From contig OZ004590.1 of NCBI GenBank assembly GCA_963924555.1, positions 1,899,001-1,963,000 of the forward strand: DNA of 64,000 nt. Direction: 5' to 3'. Of the stretch, positions 23,384-34,878 are shown in pieces (within the stretch, counting starts at the first letter, position 1; every line of letters begins with the position of its first letter). Origin of the DNA: Crambe crambe (taxonomy: Eukaryota > Porifera > Demospongiae > Poecilosclerida > Crambeidae). The notes beneath the pieces are model-generated. The model searched no databases. It was not told the origin of the DNA and saw only the letters and a program-made list of their open reading frames with translations. The translations under genes and the position numbers were made by a program.

Positions 23384-26300
23384 ATGGCAGAGAGCAAAGG
23401 GAAGTTGAAGTTTCTGTATCTCTCTCAAGATGATGTACTTCAGGTGGATCTTACTATGGCTGAAGCAGTGGAGCTGTGCACCCAGAGTTTCCGCGAGCAC
23501 GCATCAGGCAAGATCGAGAACCCTCCAAAACCTGGTGTCCATCCCAACCCGGATTCCTTCATCCATGCAATGCCAGGTAATTCGAACTATAATATAAATG
23601 AATAGCTAATTCACTTAACTAGCTTAGTAGCTATAAGCTAGACCTGTCCACATATAACTGGCCTTTATCTCACAACACATGAACATGAAACTCATATCCA
23701 GCATTAGCTTGATAAATGTACTAACTACTCAAACACCAAATGAACCAGTTGGCTATGTTAACAGTTATCGCCATTGTTATATGGGAAAATGGAGCATTTA
23801 TATGCTTCACCTGTTCCTTGGGAAACCCACAGCAGTGGATAGGCCGTGTTATAAGCTAGCTAGTGATACTTAAACTATAACTGTCACGCAGCACAGGCCA
23901 GGCAAAGTTTCAGGAAATGTATGGCTTCCGGAATCGCTATAATAATAATAATTATTATGCAACCAATGATAACTTGTCACGTCACAGTTGACCTGACATT
24001 TGATTTCAAGTACCTGCTCTACTATTTCTATTGATAAGGGCAAATTCAAAATGAACACAGCTATAACAGACTGCTCTCTTTGGCAAGCTCCTAGTACTGG
24101 CAAAAAGAATGGCTGACGGTTTTGGCTGGGCATTACGTTTGTCTGCGACTACCTTCATTAGGAAAAAGAGCTAGCTGTGATGTATGTATAAGCATTATTT
24201 ATCGTCTTGCAGCTCTGGTGGAGCGGATGAAGATATCAGGAATCAAGTGGGTGTCTGGATTCCCTGCTAACATCCCCAAAGGACTACCTACCATTGTGGG
24301 AATCATTGTCCTCAATGACTATGAAACTGGTATGAATAGTTGTAATTCTTATGGCTCATGCTATTCAATAGTTGTTCTCCTGCCCATGCATGCTTGCCCA
24401 ATGGTGTGCCTAGACTCTTCATAGAGTGCTGTTGATATGCATTACACCACCCTTGCAGGAAGTATACACAAAATTACACTTAATGGGCTTGGCAAAAAAA
24501 AGTGTGCTACACCTATTGTAACACCTATGGTAAACTTCCTAGTTCAAGACCTATGAACTCCAGAGTAGAGGAACTTTGCTTAATATATCGGTCAGCTTCC
24601 CATTTTTGATGACATCATCCTTGACCTCTGGGTCCTTTTTTCCCCTCTACAGTATGAGTTATGTATCTATACCACTCAGACAAGCAGGATGGTTGTCCAC
24701 AGAGAAGTGCCTCATTATGTAGGTGTGGTTCCTTGCATCCTTTTTTTTTTTTTCCTTTTGTGGTCATGTGTGGTTAGTTTGTGGTTGGATATAATGGCAT
24801 TCCTTAATGACCTCAATTAATGTACAATTGTAGATTGGGTTTATGAATTCTCTGGCCCTGCCCTTTTTCAGACCCCCTATAGGTGGCATAGTCTTACAAT
24901 AATCTGCTGTGCCAGAGATAATAAATACGAAGGCTTCAAATATAGCACTAAAGTCAGTCAGCCATGAAAGCTTTGTGCACGGAAAACCAAGAGCAGAGAA
25001 TGTGGACTCCCTGAAATATTTATATTCAGTGATGTAGCATTTGTGTTGGTATGTTCACTTAAACATTTGGCATGTGTTAATGGTTAGTATTATTGTGAGC
25101 ACCTTGAGATGCTTGTCTTTGAAGGCGATGGGCTTGCTAGGGTAATGTCCTTTGACTACTACAGTGCAGTGCCTTCATTAATTGTGATGTCCCAAGTGAG
25201 AGTCCAGTCCAGGGAAGACTAGGATATGTTGTTAGTGGGGATAGTATCAGCACAGGTGATGGCGGATGATGAAAGAGATTCTAGATACAAAGTGAGTGAA
25301 GATAACCTATGGTGTTTGCAGCATGGCCTCTCAATTTTCCATTTTCAGACTGCTTTATCCATAGCTAACTGTCTGAATTCTTTAAATAAAGCACATCACA
25401 ATTTGCTGCACATGCTCTGCCAGATTATCATCACTAGCATAGGGCTCACTCAGGCTTGTCCTAATTAATTCACCCCTGAATTAAGGACACCTTCTAGTTG
25501 GGAGATCCCAAAAGTGTCTACCGAGGTTCCTAGCATGAGCTTACAAATATGACATCATAGATACTTGTTTTGGCCAGCTGTTGACACAACAGCATATGTC
25601 TAGAGCTTGGTATGAATATTTTTGTTTCAAGGAACCTGTTCTCTCATCCGTATGAAGTCCCATTGATCTATCCTAGAGAAATTGCAATTCAATTGTCCTC
25701 GTCCTTCCCAAAGATTGGTGTGTTTTATTTGGAAATTTTAGGACCTTCTCTTGGGTTGGTAAAGGGTTCAGCTAAAGATATATAATAACTGCATTGCTGC
25801 AGGTTTTCCTTCAGCCATATTGGATGGGACTTACATCACTGCCATTCGTACTGGAGCTGCATCAGGTGTGACAGCAAAGCACTTTGCACGTCCAGAATCC
25901 GAGACGCTTGCAGTCGTTGGAACTGGTGTGCAAGGAAAGTACAACACCATTTGCATGCTCCATATATTGAAAAACATCAAGACCATCAAAGTCTACGACT
26001 TGTACGATTCAAGTATCGAGAAATTCATTTCCCAAATCACTCCCTTTATCGCCAATAAAAATATCAAACTGGAGAAGGTTTCCGGTTATGAAGAAGCAGT
26101 GACCGATTCAGATGTTATCATTGCAGCAACTGCCATGTTGAACGAGCCTGTCTTTTTTGACAAATGGGTGAAGCCTGGAGCACTGGTACTGGCTGTACAG
26201 CGACATGGTTGGAATGAAGATGTCCTCACCAAATTCGATAAAGTTGTGGTGGATGATTTCGATCAATTTTCATCATTGATCAAAGCCAAGGGTTGCTATA

Positions 26301-26527
26301 ATCCTTTCCCCGATGCTCCCTATGCCGAGTTAGGGGAAGTGGTGACCGGGAAGAAACCAGGACGAGAGAGTGACACAGAGAGGGTCATCAATTTCAACTG
26401 TGGGCTAGGAATCCATGACATGATCGTTGGGGCTAATGTAGTGGAGAAAGCCAAGAAGTTGGGCTTGGGGGTAGAGCTGGAACTGATCGATTTTGATAAG
26501 CCCGTGCCACTTCCTCGTATGTCTTAA
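23384..26527 (+). CDS. Ornithine cyclodeaminase / mu-crystallin family protein
   Basis: Three exons, 23384-23576, 24213-24329 and 25803-26527 (TAA), all joined at phase 1, give 344 residues, normal for this family. The N-terminal part (FLYLSQDDVLQVDLTMAEAV, MKISGIKWVSGFPANIPKGL) forms the substrate lobe. The Rossmann lobe has LAVVGTGVQGKYN, the GxGxxG dinucleotide-binding loop, after the conserved DGTYITAIRTGAASGVTAKH stretch. Family members use NAD(P)H or NAD+ as ornithine cyclodeaminase, ketimine reductase or amino-acid dehydrogenase; the substrate cannot be chosen from sequence. The start has a good context (ACGATGG) and follows GCNA in the same direction at 335 bp. Its 3' end was copied into the array downstream (pseudogene at 56106). 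Confidence 0.92.
24214..25802 (+). other. Cyclodeaminase exon 2 end and 1.5 kb intron
   Basis: The intron between exons 2 and 3 (24330-25802) is non-coding, AT-rich, with a T-run near 24741-24755. I see no nested gene in it. Confidence 0.5.
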
Positions 26528-28478
26528 CTGCATGTGTGATGGAACTGAAAACAAAAGTAACTTAAGTAATCATAGCTAGCTACATTGTTGAATGGTTGTC
26601 ATTATTATTAGATTTGTATCGTTTATCAGAATTATTAGATTTGTTATCAAAGTTTTATCAAAGTTGCTTAGTACTTTGTGTATTAAATGAGCTCTGAAAG
26701 GACAAGCAATTTCAGTGGCCCCCAATTTCCACTGTATTGCATTCTGTTTTGGTATGTGCATCAGTGATTGTGAGACCTGTAATGGGGATTAATTCAGATT
26801 TGAGACATGGTAGACACGATTGTTGGCTCTTGTACGTGATGGCTGTGCAGATTTCAGAGACCAAGGAGGGCACTATGACTCTGAAGATATCTACGTATTA
26901 TGATTTGTCTGGAGTTTCCAGAAACATTATCTGGTTTCAGGATAATAGGTAGCTACCAGGAAGTCCATCAAGCCTCAAGGTGAATATGTTTGTCAATTAA
27001 ATCCAGAAAAAAGACTTCCTCCTGTGATAAACAGCTCGAAATTGATACAAATTATGCATGTGCTCCATCATTCTTACCAGACTTGATGGAAGGACTCTGT
27101 ACCTTCAATTTGTATATCTACGTAACAGCTCCCACTGCCATCATTATAATTATATATTTCACTTGTAGGAAGAGCAAAATATCCATGAGGTGAGTATTAG
27201 TATTAATTTTAGCTACCAGATGTCTTAAAAATGTAAAGAGATTCACACTGAGAAAGAGGACTTGTGGAATAGCTATTATAGTATGACTTTCAAAGGTAGA
27301 TTTATACAAAGAACTAAAATCTATCCACTTTTACAGGAATAGCTACTCCTTAAATTTAATGATATCCTGCTAAGATCAAGCCCTGAATGAGAAATAAGTA
27401 AAAGCTGTGTATTTTGGACACCCTGCACTTACAGAAGCTTCCAAGCATGCTTTGTGGTCATGTAGCTAGTCTCCTGGTCCCACCCCCTTACACATTTTTA
27501 TAGCTTCCATGATTCAGAGTATGCATATATGTAGTTTGTATGTACATTATTCATGATAATAATAATAATTAATATTATGTAGTCTGGACACAGTACAGCA
27601 GTAGCTATAGGTTCAATACCAACTAGCTATCTGCCACTGGCAGAGTGCACCTGCATGAATAAAGCCTAGACATCATTGAGGGTGAAATTGAAGCATTTTG
27701 CATGATTCCTATTGATTGTGTGGTTGATGTAGCTAAAAGCTTATCTGCTCATTGTATATAGTTAAACTCTGTGGTGAATACAGAACAACTTTGGGCTAAT
27801 AGATACATGCAAATTACTTTGCAGCTGAGTAAGCTTTATCAGTTACATCGATTCCACACCCAGTAGTGATTACCCAGTAGTGATTAGATCTTCAGCCTCA
27901 TTAATGTCGCTAAAAGAAATTGCTTGTTTTACTCTAGAAGGAAGGCAAGATTGTAGCACAACTCATCCTTCCAATAATTAGCTATTATGGAATGTAACTT
28001 TGTAAAAATGCAGTCCCTTATAAAAAACAGCGTACATGCAGTGTAGTCCACTTTCAAAATTATATTTACTAACTTATGAATGTAGCTGTTGCTACAGCAT
28101 TAGCAACATGATGGTAGCCATGTGTATGATAGTAGTTCTCGTAATTTTGAAAGTAATACAGCAAATTATTATTAAACTGTGCTCTTATCTTGAGATGCTA
28201 TTATTATAACTATTAGCATTGATTTTAGCTTCTTTGTAGTTGGATATCAATAACTAAATGTAGAAGCTCTTCAAAAGCCATCATAAACTGAGTAAGATTT
28301 GGTTGTATGGTTGATAAAAATGCATATACATTGCTGATCGAATTTGGGACTAGCTATAGATAAGTAAATTACTTATCCCATGCAAATTCAGCAACCTATG
28401 CATAATATTTATCAACCATACAATCAAAATCTTACTCAGTTTATGAATATTTACCTTCAGTATAGCTACCATCATCAT
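26528..28478. other. Spacer upstream of array copy 1; start of duplicated unit
   Basis: No gene is seen. From about 27170 to the ATG of copy 1 the sequence is closely repeated upstream of copy 2 (33200-34878) and, rearranged, upstream of copy 3 (41950-43412). From about 26530 to 26960 it is repeated downstream of the cyclodeaminase pseudogene (56506-56875). This marks the left edge of the duplicated unit. Confidence 0.7.
28282..28445. mobile_element. Palindromic MITE just upstream of copy 1 promoter
   Basis: The arms (CATAAACTGAGTAAGAT..., GGTTGTATGGTTGATAAA) and their complements flank a short centre with AAGTAAATTACTTATCCC. The right end is 33 bp upstream of the TATA box. Copy 2 carries the same palindrome (34667-34791) with shortened outer arms. 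Confidence 0.75.
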
Positions 28479-28486
28479 TATATAAG
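28479..28486 (+). promoter_or_regulatory. TATA box of array copy 1
   Basis: TATATAAG lies 45 bp before the ATG. It is followed by GAATTCATCCAATAGCCAAG, a block kept before every array copy. Confidence 0.65.
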
Positions 28487-28530
28487 CTAAAGGAAAGGAA
28501 TGAATTCATCCAATAGCCAAGCAGTTCACG

Positions 28531-31500
28531 ATGAAGAGTATTCTGTTCGCAGTTTTCTTGCTTCTGCAAGCTATTTCAATATCATCCAGTCAGGAAAGTT
28601 GTATTCTCAGTTTTAACGATAGTCTTGACTTGCAAAGTTGTACTGAAGTGCATTTAGACATTGATTTCATTGAAATTAATGAAACAATAGCAGTGTCAGG
28701 AAGCAGCAAGATCTTACTTCAAGGACTCGAAAATCGCAGCAAAGTTTCATGTTTGAGTGGCACTGGAGTTAAATTTGATCACATTGACAGTCTGAGAATC
28801 ATTAACATTGAGTTCACCAACTGTGGAATCCTGCATAATGTTTCCAATGCCAGTAAAAAAAAATTTCTCAAATCTGCCATTTTTATTTACAACAGCAGAA
28901 ATGTGACTATTCAGAACACACATGTTGAAGATTCTGATGGTTCAGGACTGGTGCTCATGAATAACCACAGGATTAATATCGAGCACAGTTCCTTCAAAGG
29001 TGGTAGCATAAAAATAAACTATTCCGACTTGAGTATATCTGGTGGAGGAGGCATATTTATTGCATTTACTTGTTTGGTGACAATAAAGAGCATCAATTTG
29101 AATTCAAATTACTGTGAAAATTCAAAAGTCAGCATCAAATACAGCCACTTTATTGATAACAATTCCGAGAATTTGAGAAAATATGGTTCTACAAGCTGCA
29201 TTGGTAATGTCTTTTCTGGTGTGAATGAAGGAGGAGGATTAAGTATCATTTTAAGAGATTCTTCAATGAACAATGTTTCAGTACTGCAGTCAGAATTGAA
29301 GAGTAACAAAGCTTTGTGGGGTGGAGGGTTCAAAGTCGTCATGTGTAGAAATGCAACGAATAATACCATAAACCTGAAGCATTCTGAGTTGAAGAACAAC
29401 AGTGTAGATGATCGTGGAGGTGGTGGAATTGACATTGGATTTATCGGCAATGGAGTAATTGGGAATTCTGTCAATGTGCATTCAGTCATATTTACTGGTA
29501 ATCATGCCCTCTATGGTGGTGGGGCCTCTCTCTTCATTTACCTCGCACACAATCAAGTTGAGAATGTTTTTACTTTGTCCAATTGCACTTGGAAGCAAAA
29601 TTATGCTCACTATGGAGCAGCCTTTTATGTATCTCCCCAAATAAAAGATGTCATTGGTAAAAACATATTGCCACGGTTGAATCTTATCAATTGCTCTTTT
29701 GAATCCAATTACATTTACTCTGAAAATATCACAGGCATTGTGAGAAGAATGGGTGATGGCATTGTCATGGTAACTGGCTACACCCTGAATTTAGCTGGAA
29801 ATGTAACATTTGCTAATAATCGAGGTTCCTGTATATATGCCACTTCAAGTGTTGTCCACTTCAGCCCTCGTACTTATGCTCTATTTCTTAACAACACAGC
29901 CTGGCAGGGAGCAGGCATTGCTTTATATGGGTTCTCATTGATCATCGCAAGTGAGCCATCACGCATTATATTTTGTAATAACTCTGTTTCTGATAGAGGA
30001 GCAGCTATATATTACTACTCCATTGATAAGAATGCTTACATTCGCACTCGAACTTGTTTCATACAATCTTCTCTGCAGTCTACCAGGAAAACAGTGTATT
30101 ATAATTTCTATGGAAACAAAGCTTTAAAAGACTCCACATATGATAATGGGGTGATGAGGGATGATTCCATTTATGCCTCATCATTGGCTTCATGTCTCTC
30201 AGAAAGCAATAACCAACTCACATTTTATGAAACTGCAAATTTTAATCACTACAATGTCTGTACACAGAATATGATCCCAATTCTCCATGCTAATATGAGC
30301 AATAATAGTTATCATGACTATGGAGAGCCTAAAGTATCAAGTATTGAAAAAGAAATCGAATTTGATGATAATGAAAGTACTGTCATTAACTTCATACCTG
30401 GAAAGAAGTTTGAGATACCACTTAAAGTAACAAAATATAGCTCCTTAAAAGTTAACACACCATTTCATGTGTTTATTAGGAATCATGGTAATTCCAATAT
30501 CACTCTTTCTAAAGCATACAGGTATATAACAGGACATTCATTACGTTTGAAGGGCTGTCCTGAAGACAATGCTACAATTACCTTACTTGAATCATGCTTC
30601 CGTAAGTATTCTATTTCTTTTCGGGTGTATGCACTACACTGTCCTCCTCTTTATCGGTTGGAGAATGGGGAATGTGTCTGTCGTTCTACTGTTGATCTGA
30701 TTTTTGTAGAGTTCCATAAATGCAACAATTCCAATTACCATGCAAGTATAAGGTTAGGTTACTGGATTGACTTCACACATGCCAAGAATCTCACATCAAA
30801 CACTTGTACAGAGCGTAGCTTTGCTTTGCTCACAAGCTATTGTCCATTTGGATACTGCTCACAAGGTGTAGATGAAGACATTTACATTGAACTTCCTAAT
30901 GATACGTTCTCTATATCAATTTGCAATTTCAGAAAGGAACAGCTGTGTGGCAAGTGTGAAGATGGAAGAGCTGTATTCTTTCACAGTGAGTCATTCAAAT
31001 GTGGTGAAACTGACTTGTGTTATTTAGGGCTCCTTTTTTACCTCCTTTCTGAGATTCTTCCCATCACACTTCTCTTCCTGATCATAATATTCTTCAACAT
31101 CAGTTTCACATCGGGAGATTTAAAGTGGTTTATATTCTTTGCTCAAGTTTATGACACAATATCGAATGTAGGAGGGAGTTTCATCACCCATTCCGATAGT
31201 TACAGCAAAATAAGTGTTGCTATTCGTCTCATTTATAAGCTTTTCAACTTTGACTTCTTTAATACTGATGAGCTTTCCTTCTGTCTTTGGAACACCCCCT
31301 CAACACTGGACATATTGGTCTTTAAGTATGTGACTGTCATCTATGCTTTAGTACTCGTTCTCGGCACCATTTGGCTGATTGGATTTTGCAGTAAGTTCAA
31401 ATGCTTGAAATTCAGGCGTCCAAAATATTCAGTCATTCAAGGTCTGTCAGCCTTCCTGGTCATGGCATATTCTCAATGTTCATATATCTCATTTTTAATA

Positions 31501-32313
31501 CTGTATCAAATCACAATTTACAATGAATCAACAGTATATAAACAGGTTGTGTATCTACAAGGAAACATCGAGTATATGACTAAAGCTCACTTTCCTTATG
31601 CCATTCCAGCTATCTTTTGCATTTGTTCCTTCATTGCTGTTCTCCCTATACTGCTTATCACTTACCCACTGTGTAACAAGGTGATCCTGTTCCTAGGAAT
31701 CGAGGAAAATTGTATTATCAAGTTCATATCTAGACTGATACCCATCACCAAAATAAAACCTTTTCTTGACTGTTTTCAAGGTACATTCAAGGACAAGTAT
31801 CGTTTCTTTGCTGGATTGTATTTCGTGTATCGTGTTAGTATCTTATCTTCCAGGTTTGCAACTGGAGTCATGCCGATATTTGTGATAATTGAGCTTCAAC
31901 TGATAGTCATGATGGCCCTACATACGATTACTTGGCCTTACCAGAAAAAGATACACAACATCATTGATTTCTTGGTTTTGACTAATTTAGCAATCATAAA
32001 CACACTGAAATTGCTGAATTTTTTCTATGCCGAAAATGGTAAGAGATCAGGAAGTAAGTCTCATATAATCCACTGGATTCAGCTTTTCTTCACTTGCCTC
32101 CCCCTCTTTTGTCTCGTCTTGTGGTGCTTTCTCTATGCTGCTCACAAGTTCAAGATTGTGTCGAGGATCATGAAAAAAATGGGCAGCATAAGTAGAACTG
32201 AGCATGATGGACATGATGAGGACAATGAGGATTTTTATGATCGAGATCGAACGCTTTCATCAGATTCATATCGTTTGGTAAAAGGAAGGCAATTGGAGAA
32301 TTTAGTAACCTGA
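28531..32313 (+). CDS. Array copy 1: β-helix (Pmp-like) multi-pass membrane protein
   Basis: An intronless ORF of 1260 residues. A signal peptide (1 to about 21, ILFAVFLLLQ) precedes a large N-glycosylated ectodomain. Residues ~160-520 carry repeats of the FxxNxA...GGG type (FTGNHALYGGGASLF, LKSNKALWGGGFKV, NNSVDDRGGGGI, NYAHYGAAFY, NNTAWQGAGIAL), like the Pmp/right-handed β-helix repeats of bacterial surface proteins. A Cys-rich stalk follows (CPPLYRLENGECVC, LCGKCEDGRAVFFHSESFKC). From about residue 833 there are 7-9 hydrophobic helices (near 833, 868, 926, 967, 1024, 1092, 1113, 1144, 1182), with KPFLDCFQGTFKDKYRFFAG before the sixth. The tail is acidic (DEDNEDFYDRDR). I recall similar β-helix plus multi-TM architecture in uncharacterised sponge and cnidarian proteins; function unknown. 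Probably a surface receptor; G-protein coupling is not shown. Confidence 0.9.
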   Translation: MKSILFAVFLLLQAISISSSQESCILSFNDSLDLQSCTEVHLDIDFIEINETIAVSGSSKILLQGLENRSKVSCLSGTGVKFDHIDSLRIINIEFTNCGILHNVSNASKKKFLKSAIFIYNSRNVTIQNTHVEDSDGSGLVLMNNHRINIEHSSFKGGSIKINYSDLSISGGGGIFIAFTCLVTIKSINLNSNYCENSKVSIKYSHFIDNNSENLRKYGSTSCIGNVFSGVNEGGGLSIILRDSSMNNVSVLQSELKSNKALWGGGFKVVMCRNATNNTINLKHSELKNNSVDDRGGGGIDIGFIGNGVIGNSVNVHSVIFTGNHALYGGGASLFIYLAHNQVENVFTLSNCTWKQNYAHYGAAFYVSPQIKDVIGKNILPRLNLINCSFESNYIYSENITGIVRRMGDGIVMVTGYTLNLAGNVTFANNRGSCIYATSSVVHFSPRTYALFLNNTAWQGAGIALYGFSLIIASEPSRIIFCNNSVSDRGAAIYYYSIDKNAYIRTRTCFIQSSLQSTRKTVYYNFYGNKALKDSTYDNGVMRDDSIYASSLASCLSESNNQLTFYETANFNHYNVCTQNMIPILHANMSNNSYHDYGEPKVSSIEKEIEFDDNESTVINFIPGKKFEIPLKVTKYSSLKVNTPFHVFIRNHGNSNITLSKAYRYITGHSLRLKGCPEDNATITLLESCFRKYSISFRVYALHCPPLYRLENGECVCRSTVDLIFVEFHKCNNSNYHASIRLGYWIDFTHAKNLTSNTCTERSFALLTSYCPFGYCSQGVDEDIYIELPNDTFSISICNFRKEQLCGKCEDGRAVFFHSESFKCGETDLCYLGLLFYLLSEILPITLLFLIIIFFNISFTSGDLKWFIFFAQVYDTISNVGGSFITHSDSYSKISVAIRLIYKLFNFDFFNTDELSFCLWNTPSTLDILVFKYVTVIYALVLVLGTIWLIGFCSKFKCLKFRRPKYSVIQGLSAFLVMAYSQCSYISFLILYQITIYNESTVYKQVVYLQGNIEYMTKAHFPYAIPAIFCICSFIAVLPILLITYPLCNKVILFLGIEENCIIKFISRLIPITKIKPFLDCFQGTFKDKYRFFAGLYFVYRVSILSSRFATGVMPIFVIIELQLIVMMALHTITWPYQKKIHNIIDFLVLTNLAIINTLKLLNFFYAENGKRSGSKSHIIHWIQLFFTCLPLFCLVLWCFLYAAHKFKIVSRIMKKMGSISRTEHDGHDEDNEDFYDRDRTLSSDSYRLVKGRQLENLVT

Positions 32314-33520
32314 GCTATAACAAAATTACTCTGCCAGCAACAGCTTATGATATCATTAAACTGATTATCTTCTTATTATAGTCATTTCCTGTAGCTAACC
32401 ACATTATTTTTTCATTACTGTATTAGAAAACACACTGAATTGACTGTATAATAACTAGCTAGCTATTTTCATCCCTTTTCTATCATACAAGATCATTATT
32501 ATATATATACAGTGAAGTATTAATAGTGAGTTGTGCATCACAAGCCATATGGATGGCAGTTATGCTTCATGATAACATACATAGATATACAAAATCACCA
32601 AATTATGAGCAGTGAAGTCAACAGTTTATAAGTGAATGAAGTATGTGTGGTATGATGCATTTTAGTGCTTGCACTGTGTGAATTGGTTAATGCAGCAGAC
32701 TCACTGGGACAGGCAAGCAAATCTAGCTAGTTTCCTAACTCATCAAGCAGTGATAAGATGAAACTTCTTGATCAATTTTGCTGACTCTTCATTATTATTA
32801 AGAGACAGAAAAAGTGACCACTTAGCTAAATCTCATAGCTAATACCAAACAAATATCTTCTTTTGGGTGGGGGAAAGCCACGGTGTGGCAATGAATGATA
32901 TCCCTAGTGAATAAATGTGTCCCCCCACCCCTCATACAGGGTAAAAAACTGTCCCTCCCAGTGAATATAAGCTCCATGGGCATGTATGTTTGTATGTTGG
33001 CAGCTTTGATTGGGAAGATATTTGGAGTGGGGAGTAATAAAACATGTATGCTGGACAAGGGGGAAATGTTTGGGTGGAGTGCCAGTGGTCATTGTCACCA
33101 TATTTTTTATTTTCTATGTTCTATGGTATATCTGTTATCATAATAAAGATGAAGCAAACTCACTATTAAAATTGTACGCTCCCACAAATGCCATCATTAT
33201 ACATTTCACTTATAGGAAGAGCAAAATATCAATGAGTTGAGTATTAGTATTAATTTTAGCTACCAGATGTCTTAAAATTGTAAAGAGATTCATAATGAGA
33301 AAGAGGACTTGTGGAATATTATAGTATGACTTTCAAAGGTAGATTTATACAAAGAACTAAACTCTATCCACTTTTACAAGAATAGCTACTCCTTAAAATT
33401 TATCCTGCTAAGGTCAAGCCCTGAATGAGAAATAAGTTTGAAAGCTGTGTATTTTGGACACCCTGCACTTACAGAAGCTTCCAAGCATGCTTTGTGGGTC
33501 ATGTAGCTAGTCTCCTGGTG

Positions 33521-33924
33521 CCACCCCTCCACCCCCCACCCCCCACCCTTCCACCCCCCACCCCTCCACCCCCCACCCTTCCACCCCCACCCCTCCACCC
33601 CCACCCTTCCACCCACCACCCCTCCACCTCCCACCCCTCCACCCCCCACCCCTCCACCCACCACCCCTCCACCCCCACCCTTCCACCCCTCCACCCCTCC
33701 ACCCCTCCACCCCCCACCCTTCCACCCCCACCCCTCCACCCCCACCCTTCCACCCCTCCACCCCCCACCCTTCCACCCCTCCACCCTTCCACCCTACCCC
33801 TCCACCCCCCACCCTTCCACCCACCACCCCTCCACCCCCCACCCCTCCACCCCCCACCCCTCCACCCCCCACCCTTCCACCCACCACCCCTCCACCCCCC
33901 ACCCCTCCACCCCCCACCCTTCCA
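33521..33924. repeat. C-rich minisatellite, G-quadruplex prone on minus strand
   Basis: About 400 bp of CCACCCCTCCACCCCC-type units, almost free of G on the plus strand. Sister units have only a short C-rich seed at the same place (27478-27490, 42180-42212). ORFs here in all frames are low-complexity artefacts. Confidence 0.9.
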
Positions 33925-34666
33925 CATTTTTAATTTTATAGCTTCCACGATCCAGAGTATACATACAGTTTGTACGTATGTACATTATTCATGATGAAAA
34001 TAATATTATTATGTAGTCTGGACACAGTACAGCAGTAGCTATAGGTTCAATACTAACTAGCTATCTGCCACTGGCAGAGTGCACCTGCATGAGACATCAT
34101 TGAGGGTGAAGTTGAAGCATTTTGCATGATTGCTATTGATTGTGTGGTCGATGTAGCTAAAAGCTTATCTGCTCATTGTATATAGTTACTCAGTTAAACT
34201 CTGTGGTGAATACAGAACAACTTTGGGCTAATAGATACATACAAATTATTTTGCAGCTGAGTAAGCTTTATCAGTTACATCGATTCCACACCCAGTAGTG
34301 ATTACCCAGTAGTGATTAGATCTTCAGCCTCATTAATGTCGCTAAAAGAAATTGCTTGTTTTACTCAAGAAGGAAGGCAAGATTGTAGCATAACTCACCT
34401 TCCATCAATAATTAGCTATTATGTAACATGAAAAATGCAGTCCCTTATTAAAAACAGCGTACGTACATGCAGTGTAGTCCACTTTCTTATGGATAGCTGT
34501 AGCTTAGCAACATGATGCTAGCTATGTGTATGATAGTGGTTCTCATAATTTTGAAAGTAATACAGCAAATTATTATTAAACTGTGCTCTTATCTTGAGAA
34601 GCTATTATTATTTAGCTTCTTTGTAGTTGGATACATGTATCAATAACTAAATGTCAAAAGCCATCA

Positions 34667-34791
34667 TTGGTTGTATGGTTGATAAAATATTACGCATATT
34701 GCTGAATTTGGGACTAGCTATAGATAAGTAAATTACTTATCCCAAATTCAGCAACCTATGCATAATATTTATCAACCATACAACCAAAATC
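34667..34791. mobile_element. Palindromic MITE upstream of copy 2
   Basis: The same element as at 28282-28445, with arms GGTTGTATGGTTGATAAA and their complements, but the outer arm is trimmed on the left. Near 43247-43347 only part of one arm is left upstream of copy 3. Confidence 0.7.
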
Positions 34792-34838
34792 TTACTCTGT
34801 TTATGAATGTTTACCTTCAGTATAGCTACCATCATCAT

Positions 34839-34846
34839 TATATAAG
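34839..34846 (+). promoter_or_regulatory. TATA box of array copy 2
   Basis: TATATAAG, 33 bp before the ATG, followed by the conserved GAATTCATCCAATAGCC block. The 12-bp insert seen in copy 1 between TATA and this block is absent here. Confidence 0.65.
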
Positions 34847-34878
34847 AATGAATTCATCCAATAGCCAGGCAGTTCATA

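Larger units (their letters stand above)
32314..34838. other. Spacer between copies 1 and 2
   Basis: The first part (to about 33200) repeats downstream of copies 2 (38680-39490), 3 (47188-47980) and 4 (54630-55690, rearranged). The later part repeats the region upstream of copy 1. It contains a C-rich minisatellite (listed) and no gene. The empty site of the hairpin transposon is at about 33131-33146. Confidence 0.7.

Noticed and set aside
29109-29489. Minus-strand 126-codon ORF inside copy 1, repeated in copy 2 (35466-35846) and partly in the other copies
   Set aside because: Antisense shadow of the conserved β-helix coding region; its repetition only reflects the duplication of the sense gene.
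33521-33924. CRISPR-like array
   Set aside because: Units are short, contiguous and without unique spacers: a minisatellite in a eukaryotic genome.
33386-33994. Pro/His-rich and Gly/Trp-rich ORFs of up to 189 codons on both strands
   Set aside because: All are translations of the C-rich minisatellite; no start context or flanking coding signal.
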